A program made the position numbers and the translations under genes. From Sphingomonas rhizophila (lineage in GTDB: Bacteria; Pseudomonadota; Alphaproteobacteria; Sphingomonadales; Sphingomonadaceae), in the NCBI RefSeq assembly GCF_014396585.1, contig NZ_CP060717.1, positions 1,426,001 through 1,490,000 on the forward strand: a stretch of DNA of 64,000 nt. The letters run 5' to 3'. Positions within the stretch are counted from its first letter, which is position 1; every line of letters starts with the position of its first letter. Shown here piece after piece: positions 8,246-17,349 of this stretch. Below the pieces are notes generated by a model. It ran no database searches. It saw nothing but the letters and a program-made list of their open reading frames with translations, and was not told the origin of the DNA.

Positions 8246-9648
8246 GCGCCCGTCAGGATGCGATCGACGAGCTGCTTCACGGTCGGCACGAACCCGTTCG
8301 AATAGAAAGGATCGGTCTTGAAGCGGAACGCGGCGTGGCCGGCGAACATCAGGTTCTGTTCGACGTCGCCGCCATGGGCGATGTCCTGCAGCGTCTTCTG
8401 GATGCAGAAGCTACGCGGGTCGGCGAGCCGGCCGGTCGAATTCTTCTCATTGTCCGCCCATGACGAGAAGCTGCACTGCGACAGGCAGCCCATGCAGTCG
8501 GCCTGGTCCTTGCGGATCATCGCCTGTTCTTCGGGCGTCACGAAGATCAGCGTGTCGTCGGGGGTCTTCATTGCTTCGGTATAACCCGCCGCGTGCCATT
8601 CGCGCGCGTGCTGCAGGTCGCCCTTGGTCACCCAGTAATTCTTGCGGTTGTTGACCCCGACATCCAGCTGGAAGGCATGATCGCCGATCTCGTCCTTGGT
8701 GTAGGCGATCTGGCGATGCGAGCGCGCCTCGAGCGCTCGCAGGAACGGGTTGCGGACCGCCGACGAATAGAAGCCGGTCGGCGAGAATTTGTGCAGCAGG
8801 ACGTCGCCTTCCTCCAGCGTCATCAGCCGCGCCTTCCATTCCGGCGGGATCGGGCTTTCCTGGGTCAGAAGCGGCCGGGTTCCGAACTGGAACATGATCT
8901 GGCCCAGTTCCGGGTTGTCGATCCAGTCGTTCCACTCGTCGAGACGCCACACGCCGCCCGCCATGACGATCGGAACGCTGTCGGCAATCCCGCCTTCACG
9001 CATCACGGCGCGCAGTTCTTTGACGCGCGGATAAGGGTCCTGAGGCGCGCGCGGGTCCTCCGCATTGCTGAGGCCGTTATGGCCGCCGGCAAGCCACGGG
9101 TCTTCATAAACCACGGCGCCAAGCAGCTCGGCGACCTTCGAATAGGCGCGTTTCCAGAGGGCGCGGAAGGCGCGGCCCGACGACACGATCGGCAGGTACT
9201 GCACGCCGTGCTCCGCCGCGATTTCGGACAGTTTGTACGGCATGCCGGCACCGCACGTGACACCCGTGACCATGCCCTTGGTGCGTTCCAGGACGCCCTG
9301 CAACACGCGCTGCGCGCCACCCATTTCCCACAGCACGTTGATGTTGATGGCGCCCTTGCCGCCGGCCACTTCGAAGGCGCGCTTCACCTGCGCCACCGCG
9401 CCGTCGATCGCGTACTGAATCAGTTCTTCGTGGCGCTCGCGCCGGGTCAGCGCCCTGTAGACCTGCGGGATGATGCGGCCCTCGGGATCATAGCTGTCGG
9501 CGTTGACCGCGCTGACGGTGCCGATGCCGCCAGCGGCCGCCCACGCACCCGAACTCATGTGGTTGGTGGCCGACACGCCCTTGCCGCCTTCGACCAGCGG
9601 CCAAACTTCGCGGCCGCCATACACGATAGGCTTCAAGCCTTTGAACAC
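8242..9648 (-). CDS. Nitronate monooxygenase family flavoprotein
   Basis: A 468-residue TIM-barrel flavin enzyme of the nitronate monooxygenase / 2-nitropropane dioxygenase family, which oxidises nitronates with FMN. Recognisable pieces are GGIGTVSAVN near the N-terminus, GVTCGAGMPY, LPIVSSGRAFRALWKR, EDPWLAGGHNGLSN and the FMN-phosphate loop IVMAGGVW. It is about 100 residues longer than typical family members. The extra C-terminal part holds a cysteine cluster, C385-x2-C388-x3-C392 and C415, resembling a metal or Fe-S site, so the exact reaction is uncertain. It is translationally coupled to the SH3 gene downstream. Confidence 0.82.
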   Translation of the reverse strand: MFKGLKPIVYGGREVWPLVEGGKGVSATNHMSSGAWAAAGGIGTVSAVNADSYDPEGRIIPQVYRALTRRERHEELIQYAIDGAVAQVKRAFEVAGGKGAININVLWEMGGAQRVLQGVLERTKGMVTGVTCGAGMPYKLSEIAAEHGVQYLPIVSSGRAFRALWKRAYSKVAELLGAVVYEDPWLAGGHNGLSNAEDPRAPQDPYPRVKELRAVMREGGIADSVPIVMAGGVWRLDEWNDWIDNPELGQIMFQFGTRPLLTQESPIPPEWKARLMTLEEGDVLLHKFSPTGFYSSAVRNPFLRALEARSHRQIAYTKDEIGDHAFQLDVGVNNRKNYWVTKGDLQHAREWHAAGYTEAMKTPDDTLIFVTPEEQAMIRKDQADCMGCLSQCSFSSWADNEKNSTGRLADPRSFCIQKTLQDIAHGGDVEQNLMFAGHAAFRFKTDPFYSNGFVPTVKQLVDRILTGA

Positions 9649-9703
9649 GCATCCACTCCTTCGATATCGGCGCCCCTATACTGCTTTCGCGTGGCTTTGC
9701 GCG

Positions 9704-9739
9704 AAAAAAAGACGGGGCCGGCGCAGTGCCGGCCCCGTC
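9704..9739 (-). terminator. Rho-independent terminator of the YGQ-rich glycine-zipper gene
   Basis: A perfect 12-bp stem (9711-9722 with 9728-9739) and a 5-base loop are followed, on the minus strand, by seven T (9710-9704). It lies 25 bases after the stop at 9764. Confidence 0.9.
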
Positions 9740-9763
9740 CACTCGGACCCTGTCATGGGCCGC

Positions 9764-10165
9764 TTAGCAGGTGCGGGTAATCTCGCGACCCACCAGAGCA
9801 CCGACGACGCCGCCGATGATCGCTCCGGTCGTGCCGCTGCCGCGATTTCCATAGTAATAACCGTTGCGGCTCTGCCGCTCGATTTCGCGGCCGGCAAGCG
9901 CGCCTGCCGCACCGCCGACGATGGCACCGGTGGTGCCGCTCTTGCAGCGGTAGTTGCCGTAATAGCCCTGGTTGTACGCGCGCTGGCCATAATAGCGCTG
10001 ATTATAGGTGCGCTGGCCATAATAAGGTTGGCCGTAACGCTGCCCGTAATAGGGCGACTGGTAGCCGTACGACGGATAATGGCCGTAGGATTGCGCCTGG
10101 GCAGCAGCGGGGATCGCGACGGTGGCGGCAGCGGCGCTCAGCGCGATGGTGACGGTCTTCAGCAT
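9764..10165 (-). CDS. Glycine-zipper 2TM outer-membrane protein with YGQ-rich region
   Basis: A 133-residue exported protein. The signal peptide is at about residues 1-24 (cleavage near AQAQS), then comes a low-complexity Tyr/Gly/Gln/Asn segment with repeats such as YYGQR and YNQ. Two glycine-zipper helices follow (TTGAIVGGAAGALAGREIE and TTGAIIGGVVGALVGREI), and the protein ends in TC. This is the 17-kDa surface antigen / glycine-zipper 2TM arrangement, expected to sit in or at the outer membrane. A shorter relative without the YGQ segment is at 49048-49347. The gene has its own strong terminator. Confidence 0.85.
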   Translation of the reverse strand: MLKTVTIALSAAAATVAIPAAAQAQSYGHYPSYGYQSPYYGQRYGQPYYGQRTYNQRYYGQRAYNQGYYGNYRCKSGTTGAIVGGAAGALAGREIERQSRNGYYYGNRGSGTTGAIIGGVVGALVGREITRTC

Positions 10166-10242
10166 GTCATGCTCCTTGTTCCTTGGGCCGGGCGTCGGGA
10201 AGCAAGCTAGCAGGGGCGTCTGACGCCCCGCTGAAGTGGCCG

Positions 10243-11097
10243 TTATTTGTCGTTCAGGGTATAATCGAGCCCGATGTCGACCGCCGGCGCCGACTGGGTG
10301 ATGCGGCCGACCGAGATGAAATTGACCCCGGTTTCCGCGATCCCTCGAATGGTGTCGAGGTTGACGCCGCCCGATGCTTCCAGCGGCACCCTTCCCGCCA
10401 CCAGCGCCACCGCTTCGCGAAGCACCGGCGGCGGCATGTTGTCGAGCAAGAGGCGCTGGGCGCCCGCCTCGAGCGCCGGTTCGATCTGCTCGATGCGATC
10501 GACCTCGACCTGGATTTGCAGGCCGGTGTCGGCCGCCTTGGCCGCACGCACGGCGTTCGCGACGCCGCCGGCGACGCCGACATGGTTGTCCTTGATCAGC
10601 AGCCCGTCATCCATCCGCATCCGATGGTTGTGCGCCCCGCCCATCCGCGCGGCATATTTTTCCAGCAGGCGGAGGCCCGGGATCGTCTTGCGGGTGTCGA
10701 GCAAGGTCGCTCCCGTCCCCGCGATCCGGTCGACGTAGCGGCGGGTCATCGTGGCGATGCCGGACAAATGCTGCAGCGTGTTCAGCGCCGACCGCTCGGC
10801 CGCGAGCATCGCCCGGGCGTTGCCCTCGATCCGCAGCAACACCGTGCCCGCCGAGACGCTGTCCCCGTCGGCCACCAACCGCTCGATCCGCACTTCCTTG
10901 TCGAGCGCCTTGAAAAAGGCGACCGCGATGTCGAGTCCGGCCGCGGTGATCGGCTCGCGGCAATTCATGTCCGCCGTGAAGCGGGCGGATGCGTCGATCG
11001 TCGCCCGGCTCGTAACATCTCCGCCCGAGCCGAGGTCCTCGGCCAGCACGCGCTGGACGAACTCGGCGAGGTCGAAGGTCGAGCTGAGATTGTCCAA
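10243..11097 (-). CDS. nadC: Nicotinate-nucleotide pyrophosphorylase (carboxylating)
   Basis: Quinolinate phosphoribosyltransferase, the third step of de novo NAD synthesis (quinolinate plus PRPP to nicotinate mononucleotide and CO2). Diagnostic segments are LAEDLGSGGDVTSRATI at the N-terminus, DTRKTIPGLRLLEKYA, GGAHNHRMRMDDGLLIKDNH, LLLDNMPP, and ASGGVNLDTIR...ISVGRITQSA at the C-terminus. An open frame extends upstream to 11289 but overlaps the phosphoesterase gene and has no homologous sequence there. I place the start at a TTG at 11097, giving 284 residues, the family norm; no ATG fits. nadA and nadB are not in the window. Confidence 0.9.
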   Translation of the reverse strand: MDNLSSTFDLAEFVQRVLAEDLGSGGDVTSRATIDASARFTADMNCREPITAAGLDIAVAFFKALDKEVRIERLVADGDSVSAGTVLLRIEGNARAMLAAERSALNTLQHLSGIATMTRRYVDRIAGTGATLLDTRKTIPGLRLLEKYAARMGGAHNHRMRMDDGLLIKDNHVGVAGGVANAVRAAKAADTGLQIQVEVDRIEQIEPALEAGAQRLLLDNMPPPVLREAVALVAGRVPLEASGGVNLDTIRGIAETGVNFISVGRITQSAPAVDIGLDYTLNDK

Positions 11098-11159
11098 GAA
11101 ACGCGCCCCGTTGTTCCAGTGCCGGTTCGCCCTAGCGCCCAACCGATGCGCCCGACAAG

Positions 11160-12010
11160 TCAGGCGACGGGCGCTTCCTCGACCGGCTGGCCAGCGGCCG
11201 TCTCCCAGTGGCCGTCGTGCCGTTCCAGCCAAACGCTGTCGCCATCGGCGAAGCGTCCGCCCCTCCAGCCGATCACCGTCACCCGGCAACCGCTCTGGTC
11301 GATCTCGATCCGGTTGAAGCTCTGCTCCTGCTCGCGCAGGCGCGTCGACGTCGCGGTCCCGGCCTGGATGACGAGCGCCTTGCCCGCCCCGTCACGAGCG
11401 ATTCCGCGTGGTCAACCGAAGCGCGATGGTTATGCCCCGCGAGCAACAAGTCGACTCCCGCGTCCGCGATCGCGTCAAGCGCCAGCTCCTGGTCTTTCAT
11501 CGCCTTGCCCAGTTCCGGGCCGTCGCCGACGGGCAGCGCGAACAAGGGGTGATGGGTCACCAGGATTCGCGGAAGCCGCGTGTCGGTTCGCGCGAAGGTG
11601 TCGCGGATGAATTGCATCTGCTCGTCGTTGATATGGCCGTCCTTGAAGGTGAACGACCGCGCGGTGTTGATCCCGAGAACCGCCGCCCCGCCGATCTCGA
11701 CAAACGGGCAAAGCGTCTCGTCGATGAAGCGTTTGTACCGCGTCAGCGGGGAGAGAAAGCGGCGGAGGACGTCGTAGAGGGGCACGTCGTGATTGCCGGG
11801 AACGCCCAGCACTTCATGCCCCGCATCGCGAACCCGGGTCAGAAAATCGCAGGCTTCCTTGAATTGTTCGGTGCGCGCGCGTTGCGTGAAGTCGCCGGAA
11901 ACGACGACCAGGTCCGGCTTGTCCTCGTCGATGCGGCGCTCGACCGCTTCGACCAGGACCGGGTCGTGGGCGCCGAAATGAAGGTCGGAAAGATGCAGGA
12001 TGCTTGGCAT
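11160..12010 (-). CDS. Calcineurin-like metallophosphoesterase, frameshifted as given
   Basis: A 283-residue cytoplasmic phosphodiesterase of the Icc/CpdA-like family after repair. The five metal motifs are present: DLHFG, GDFTQ, GNHD, THHP and GHNH. After GHNH the frame breaks at the C run 11387-11390. One added base restores a C-terminal domain (ALVIQAGTATSTR, then FNRIEID...WLERHDGHWE) that ends at 11160. Without repair it ends in an arginine-rich tail at 11279. The intact C-terminal sequence in the other frame favours a sequence error over a pseudogene. It lies just upstream of nadC on the same strand, with a 62-base gap. Confidence 0.85.
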
Positions 12011-12083
12011 GGCGCGTCAACGTCCAAGGTCGGGAAAAGGTGTCAGCTTGCGAAAGCGCGCCGCCCGGCTACGCTCGCTTTCC

Positions 12084-13157
12084 ATGGACCGGACGGAAGC
12101 CAATAGCGGGACCCGCGATGTCGCCGAGCGGCTCCGCTTCGACGTTGCCGCGCTCGAGGCCTGGATGTCCGAGCATGTGCGAGGTTTCGCGGGTCCGCTG
12201 ACCGTCAGCCAGTTCAAGGGCGGCCAGTCAAACCCGACCTATCGGCTGGATTCACCGGGTGCCTCTTACGTGCTCCGCCGCAAGCCGCCCGGAAAGCTGC
12301 TGCCCGGCGCTCACGCCGTCGACCGGGAGGCGCGGGTCATGTCGGCGCTGGGTGCGCAAGGCTTCGCGGTGCCGCACGTCCACGGTCTCTGCGAGGACGA
12401 GGGCGTCATCGGAACGCCCTTCTTCGTCATGGACATGGTCGAAGGGCGGATCGTTTGGGAAGCCAGCTTTCCCGGCCTGTCGCCGGAGCAGCGCGGCGCC
12501 CACTTCGACGCGATGAACGCGACCATCGCCCGACTTCACGGCTACGACCCGGTCGCGATCGGGCTCGGCGATTATGGCCGCGCCAGCGGTTTCGTCGAAC
12601 GGCAATTGTCCCGCTGGTCGAAACAATATCGCGGCGATACCGAGGCCGGGCGCGTGCCGGCGATGGATGCGCTGGCCGAGTGGCTCGAAAAGCACCTCCC
12701 CGCCGACCGCGGCGACAGCCGCGTCGTTCACGGCGACTTCCGTTGCGACAACATGATCTTCGCATCATCCCCTGACCAAGCGCGGGTTGCGGCCGTGCTC
12801 GACTGGGAATTGTCGACGCTCGGCGATCCCGTTGCCGACTTCGTCTACCACTTGCTGATGTACCGGATGCCCGCAGGAATCTTCACCGGCCTCAAAGGGC
12901 TCGACCTGCCGGCGCTCGGCATTCCGGACGAAGACGATTATGTCGCCGCCTATTGCCGCCGCACCGGCCGCGACCATTTGCCCGACCGCGATTACCTGGT
13001 GGCGTTCGTGATGTTCCGCCTCGCCGCCATCCTGCACGGCATCAAGGGGCGGCTTGCTCGCGGCAATGCGTCGTCGGCCCATGCCGCCCAGATGGTCGGG
13101 CAACTGGAGCCGTTGGCCGAGCTGGCCCTGTCGGAAGCCCGAGCCGCCCGCTTGTGA
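12084..13157 (+). CDS. ACAD10-like phosphotransferase (aminoglycoside phosphotransferase fold)
   Basis: A 357-residue kinase-fold protein of the APH/ACAD10 type, found with acyl-CoA catabolism genes and thought to phosphorylate hydroxyacyl-CoAs or similar substrates. It has a nucleotide-binding N-lobe (FKGGQSNPTYRL, YVLRRKPPGKLLPGAH), the hinge (MDMVEGRIVW), the catalytic loop VVHGDFRCDNMI and the metal motif VLDWELSTLGDP. The start at 12084 is chosen because the upstream extension to 12000 is arginine-rich and overlaps the divergent phosphoesterase gene. Confidence 0.87.
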   Translation: MDRTEANSGTRDVAERLRFDVAALEAWMSEHVRGFAGPLTVSQFKGGQSNPTYRLDSPGASYVLRRKPPGKLLPGAHAVDREARVMSALGAQGFAVPHVHGLCEDEGVIGTPFFVMDMVEGRIVWEASFPGLSPEQRGAHFDAMNATIARLHGYDPVAIGLGDYGRASGFVERQLSRWSKQYRGDTEAGRVPAMDALAEWLEKHLPADRGDSRVVHGDFRCDNMIFASSPDQARVAAVLDWELSTLGDPVADFVYHLLMYRMPAGIFTGLKGLDLPALGIPDEDDYVAAYCRRTGRDHLPDRDYLVAFVMFRLAAILHGIKGRLARGNASSAHAAQMVGQLEPLAELALSEARAARL

Positions 13158-13258
13158 GCCGACTGGCCACCTTCGGAAATATGATTATCCTGCGTTAATC
13201 GCGACGGTCGGCGACTCACCGCCACCGGCGCCTCAGGTCGCTTGGGGGACATGCGCGC

Positions 13259-15433
13259 TTGAATCGGGAGACACCCGTAACGGCCGACGACGATGGCGCG
13301 CCGAAACCGGCAGCGGTTTCGACGGGCGAGCGGCACTGGCGCGACACGCCCAACCCGATCGACGACAGCGATTCCCCGAGCTTCGAAGCGGTCAAGCGCG
13401 ACCTCGCCAAGGTGCCCCCGGTCCGGCTGGTCATCACGATCCTTCTGCTGCTGCTGTCACTCGGGATAGCACGGTACAGCTGGGGACTGCCCGTCAGCCG
13501 GGGTTTCGACGAGGAGACCAATCGTCGCGTGCTGCATTTTCCGGCGCGGGCGGACGAAACCCCGATCCGGCTGCCGATCGCCCTCGATGCCGAACGCGCG
13601 CTCTACGACGCCCGCGCCTACCGGGCGACATTGATGCGAAGGGTCGAGGAGGATCCCCGGATCCTGGTCATCTCGTTCGACCAGGAAACATTGCGGATGA
13701 CGGCCAAGCGGTCGCCGCTCGACCGGACGATGCTGGCGCAGGCACTGACCAATATCGACAAGCTCGGCGCACGGGCGATCGGCATCGATATCCTGATCGA
13801 CCAGCCGCAGCGCGAGGACCCTGAACTGTTCGCGGCACTCCGGACGATGAGAACCCCGGTCTATTTCGCCTATGCCACCAGTTCCGCCAACGCAGCCGAT
13901 GTCGAAAGCTGGCAGCAGGAATTCATGGACCGCTGGTTTGCCCAGCTGGCGGGCACCAACATCCACAAGGCGTCGATCCGCGGCGAGGCCGACAGTGACA
14001 ACGTCATGCGGCGCTGGCCGCAACATGTCCCCGGCTTGCCGACCTTCATGCCGATCGCGCTGACGGGTCGCACGGAATTCACGGGTTACGAGGGCAGCGT
14101 ACTCTATCGTTCCCCCGCCAACGTCGAACGCAACGTGTTCGCCGAGTTCCCGATCCAGCTGTTCGCGGACCCGGCGACGGCCAGCGCCTTCGCCGACCAG
14201 GTCAAGGATCGGATCGTCCTGATTGGCGGCAACCTGCCCGACGTCGACCGGTTCGATACGCCGGCGACGCGCTACACCGACAAAACCATTTCCGGGTTGG
14301 AAGTGCTGGCGACCGAAACAGCACAAATTCTCGACGGGCGAATGCCCGGCCGGGTCGGCGGAGGGATGCTGTGGGTCCTGGCGATCCTCGTGGTCACGGC
14401 CGGAATGTTCACCGCGATGCTCGACGTCCGGCCGTGGGTGGCGCTCGGCGCAATCCTCTTCCAGCTGGTCTTCTTCGGCGCGACGCCGTTCATGTTCGAA
14501 CTGATCGGAATGGATACGTACGGCTTGCCCGCGGCTGGCTGGCTGGCCGGTTGGGCCCTCGCCTTTGCCGCCACCAATGCCGCGGATCGGGCCGTCACCT
14601 CCGACCAGCGCCGCTATGCCCAGTCGGCGCTTGGCAAATATCTGCCCCGCGACATCGCCGCGCAGATCCTCAAGGACCCCGAAAAGCTGTCGCTGACCGG
14701 TGAGAAGCGCTTTCTCTACACGCTCTTCACCGACATCGAGGGGTTCACCAGCCTCAGCCACGTGCTGCCGCCGGAGCGGGTCGCGACGCTTCTCAACGCC
14801 TACCTCGACGGCATGAGCAACATCGTCCTCGATCATGGCGGGACCATCGACAAGTTCGTCGGCGATGCGGTGGTGGCCTTTTGGGGCGCGCCGATTGCCC
14901 GGCCTGACGACGGCGACCGGGCGATCGCTGCCGCCATCGCCATGACCGACTTCACCGCCAACTTCTCGCTCAAGGACAGCAACGACGGTGCAATGCTCGG
15001 CCGCACCCGCGTCGGCCTCCATTATGGCGAGGCCGTCGTTGGCAATTTCGGCGGCGAGGGCCGGCTCAGCTACACCGCGCTCGGTGACGCGATGAATTGT
15101 GCGGCTCGGCTCGAGAGCGCCAACAAACATTTGAAGACGGTGGCGCTGGTCAGCCAGGAAGCCCGCGACCGCTCGACGAGCGACCAGTTCCGCCCGATGG
15201 GCCGAATCGCGGTGTCGGGGCGGGCCACTCCGATCGTGGTCTGGGAACCGGCCCAACATATGGACCCGGAAGAAAGGGCGGTTTTGTGCCGTTTGTGGAC
15301 GGAATTTGACGCCGGCTCCCTCGCGGCACTGGACGAAATCAAACAAATTTGTTTAACGCATAGTAAAGATACTGCTCTCGCCTACTTCGCGACGCGTCTT
15401 GGTGAGGTCGGACCCGGGGCACTTTCGAACTGA
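13259..15433 (+). CDS. CHASE2-domain adenylate/guanylate cyclase
   Basis: Membrane class III nucleotide cyclase, 724 residues. Layout: a cytoplasmic N-terminal tail; one membrane helix at about 60-75; a large periplasmic CHASE2 sensor (about 90-365, with ILVISFDQETL and ARAIGIDILID); three membrane helices at about 370-440; then the catalytic domain. The metal-binding Asp residues are D492 (LFTDIEGFTSLS) and D536 (FVGDAVVAFWG), and the GEAVVGNFGG loop follows. The start is a TTG at 13259, preceded at a suitable distance by a G-rich site. An ATG at 13251 opens a three-codon frame that overlaps it, and one missing base here would make that ATG the real start. First gene of a probable signalling operon with the next two genes. 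Confidence 0.9.
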   Translation: MNRETPVTADDDGAPKPAAVSTGERHWRDTPNPIDDSDSPSFEAVKRDLAKVPPVRLVITILLLLLSLGIARYSWGLPVSRGFDEETNRRVLHFPARADETPIRLPIALDAERALYDARAYRATLMRRVEEDPRILVISFDQETLRMTAKRSPLDRTMLAQALTNIDKLGARAIGIDILIDQPQREDPELFAALRTMRTPVYFAYATSSANAADVESWQQEFMDRWFAQLAGTNIHKASIRGEADSDNVMRRWPQHVPGLPTFMPIALTGRTEFTGYEGSVLYRSPANVERNVFAEFPIQLFADPATASAFADQVKDRIVLIGGNLPDVDRFDTPATRYTDKTISGLEVLATETAQILDGRMPGRVGGGMLWVLAILVVTAGMFTAMLDVRPWVALGAILFQLVFFGATPFMFELIGMDTYGLPAAGWLAGWALAFAATNAADRAVTSDQRRYAQSALGKYLPRDIAAQILKDPEKLSLTGEKRFLYTLFTDIEGFTSLSHVLPPERVATLLNAYLDGMSNIVLDHGGTIDKFVGDAVVAFWGAPIARPDDGDRAIAAAIAMTDFTANFSLKDSNDGAMLGRTRVGLHYGEAVVGNFGGEGRLSYTALGDAMNCAARLESANKHLKTVALVSQEARDRSTSDQFRPMGRIAVSGRATPIVVWEPAQHMDPEERAVLCRLWTEFDAGSLAALDEIKQICLTHSKDTALAYFATRLGEVGPGALSN

Positions 15434-15445
15434 GGGAGAAATGAC

Positions 15446-16165
15446 ATGGGCCGCATGGTTCGATCGCTTGCTATTCTGGTCCTGGCCGGAACGGCCATGA
15501 CTTCGGTCGCCGCCGCGGGCAGCGTCCTCGTCGTCCGCTCGTCGGGACCGTCGGCCAAGGCCTATCCGGCGGGCAAGGCCATTGCCGATGCCCAGACCAT
15601 CTCTCTCAAATCGAACGACATGCTCGTGCTGCTCGATTCCCGCGGCACCCGCACGCTCCGCGGCCCTGGTTCGTTCAGTGCATCGGCGTCGGCATCGCCA
15701 TCGGCTTCGTCGATGGCCGCGGCGGCGCAAGGCGGCAATCGCCGCGTCCGGATCCAGGCGGTCCGCGGCGCGCCGACAGGTGCAACGCAGGGCCGTAATA
15801 TCTGGCAAGCGGACATCAGCCGTTCGGGCAACGTCTGCGTTGCAAGCCCGGCGGACCTAGGGCTTTACCGTGCCAACGCGGCCAGCGAAGCCCATGTCAC
15901 CCTGCGCGATGCCGCGGGCGCATCTGCTACGGTCCATTTCAACGCCGGCCAGTCCATCGCGCCATGGCCGCAGTCGCTGCCGGTCGCCGCGGGCGCGAAA
16001 TACAAGGTTGCCGGTGCCGCCCTGTCGCCCACCACGCTGGAAGTGCACATGCTCTCGCCAGTACCTGCAGGTCTCGAGGGAATGGCGCAAAGCTTCATCC
16101 GTAACGGCTGCCAGGGACAACTCGACGTGCTGATCGACACCTTCACCTCGCCCTCGGCCAGCTGA
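15446..16165 (+). CDS. Exported protein of unknown function in cyclase operon
   Basis: A 239-residue protein with a signal peptide (residues 1-24, cleavage near SVAAAG). The mature part begins VLVVRSSGPSAKAYPAGKAI and then gives LVLLDSRGTRTLRGPGSF, reminiscent of FecR-type periplasmic domains (threshold-like β-strands with a GPG turn). Then comes an Ala/Ser-rich linker at about 74-95 and a second β-rich part with two Cys (VCVAS and NGCQG). I do not assign a firm family. It starts 12 bases after the cyclase stop and 19 bases before the cyclic-nucleotide-binding gene, which suggests it belongs to the same sensory unit, perhaps as the periplasmic partner of CHASE2. Confidence 0.75.
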   Translation: MGRMVRSLAILVLAGTAMTSVAAAGSVLVVRSSGPSAKAYPAGKAIADAQTISLKSNDMLVLLDSRGTRTLRGPGSFSASASASPSASSMAAAAQGGNRRVRIQAVRGAPTGATQGRNIWQADISRSGNVCVASPADLGLYRANAASEAHVTLRDAAGASATVHFNAGQSIAPWPQSLPVAAGAKYKVAGAALSPTTLEVHMLSPVPAGLEGMAQSFIRNGCQGQLDVLIDTFTSPSAS

Positions 16166-16184
16166 AAGCGGTGCAACGGTCGCC

Positions 16185-16831
16185 GTGAGTATCCTGGCGA
16201 TCCTCTTCATCATCATTTCCGCGGCATCGTTAGCGGCGCTGCTTCTACCGCTGCGTGCCGCCCGGGGCGCAATCGCCTTCGCCGGCGCGCTCGGTGTCTG
16301 GTACGGTTATCAGCAGCATGGGGCGATGGCGGCGGTGCTCCCGTTGCTCGTCTTCATCGTCGGCGCGTCGCAAGCGCTAGGAGGGCTGCTTGGGGACAAG
16401 CGCGCGCAGCTTTCCGAAGATGAGGAACGAATGCGTAATGGGCCGCTGTCGGGTCTCGGACGGGGCGATGCGCGGCGCTTCCTCGACCAGGGAATGTGGA
16501 TGCACGGGCGGGCCGGCGATACGCTGACGCATGAAGGCGACCAGGTGACCCACCTTTACTGGCTGGCGACCGGCGAGGCCGAGGTGGTGGCCCACAAGGC
16601 CGTCGTCGGGCGCCTGAGCGGGGGCAGCCTGATCGGCGAGGCGACGATCCTGTCCCGGAACCGGCCACGGCCACGGTCCGGCTGACGAGCGATTCGACCT
16701 TCTGGTGCGCCCCGGCCAAGGCGCTGTCCGCCTTCCTCGCCGCTCACCCGCACACCCGCCACGCGCTGGAGCACGGCTTCACCCTCAGCCTTAAGGAAAA
16801 GCTCGACGCGATGAACCGCCTCGGCGCCTAG
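16185..16831 (+). CDS. Membrane-anchored cyclic-nucleotide-binding protein, frameshifted as given
   Basis: About 215 residues after repair. There are three closely packed membrane helices in residues 1-65, then a short linker and a CAP-ED/cNMP-binding fold (MHGRAGDTLTHEGDQVTHLYWLATGEAEV, LSGGSLIGEATIL). The frame breaks at the two C at 16661-16662. One added C gives NPATATVRLTSDSTFWCAPAKAL and a natural C-terminus ending at 16831. The phosphate-binding cassette is normally GE...RxATV, and repair recovers the PATATVR part, which supports a sequence error. GTG start. The three-helix plus cNMP-domain arrangement resembles Popeye-domain proteins. Likely effector of the upstream cyclase. Confidence 0.82.
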
Positions 16832-17349
16832 CCGATGATAGACGGCGAGAGGAGCACGAGGATTCGAACGTCGATGGCCAGGCCGCGCTTGCGCTGCGTG
16901 GCGATGAATTCGGCAATGTCGGCGCGCGGGACGCGGTGGACGACGATCTCCTCGCCGGCGACTCCGCCGCCATCCCCAACCCGGGCCAGTCCCCGGGCCC
17001 GGACCAGGGTGAAGCTCTCGCTGACCATCCCCGGCGAGGAATGAAAGTCGCCGACGACGTCAATCTCCGTTGCCCGATAACCGGTTTCCTCTTCGAGCTC
17101 CCGAACCGCGGCCGATCCGACCGTGTCATCCTCGCCGCCATCATCGTCGCCGATCAGGCCGGCGGGCAGCTCGATGCAGCGCTGTCCGATCGGCACCCGA
17201 TACTGCTCGACCAAAAGCACCTCGCCCTCGTCGGTCTCGGCAAGAATGACCGCGGCGCGGATACCGCGTGAACGCCGCACATATTCCCACTGCCCATCGC
17301 GAAGGGCAGTAATGAAACGCCCTTCCCACATGATCTGCGGGCCGGTCAC
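16828..17349 (-). CDS. NUDIX hydrolase (ADP-ribose pyrophosphatase-like)
   Basis: A 173-residue NUDIX protein that hydrolyses nucleoside diphosphate derivatives. The Nudix box is seen as AAVRELEEETGY, preceded by LPAGLIGDDDGG. The N-terminal WEYVRRSRGIRAAVILAET and EVLLVEQYRVPIGQRCIELPAG resemble ADP-sugar pyrophosphatases such as NudF. The GTG start at 17349 overlaps the stop of the upstream TPM gene by four bases (GTGA), indicating translational coupling. The longer open frame upstream is a shadow of the TPM gene. Its 3' end overlaps the cNMP protein gene tail-to-tail by three bases. Confidence 0.85.
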   Translation of the reverse strand: MTGPQIMWEGRFITALRDGQWEYVRRSRGIRAAVILAETDEGEVLLVEQYRVPIGQRCIELPAGLIGDDDGGEDDTVGSAAVRELEEETGYRATEIDVVGDFHSSPGMVSESFTLVRARGLARVGDGGGVAGEEIVVHRVPRADIAEFIATQRKRGLAIDVRILVLLSPSIIG

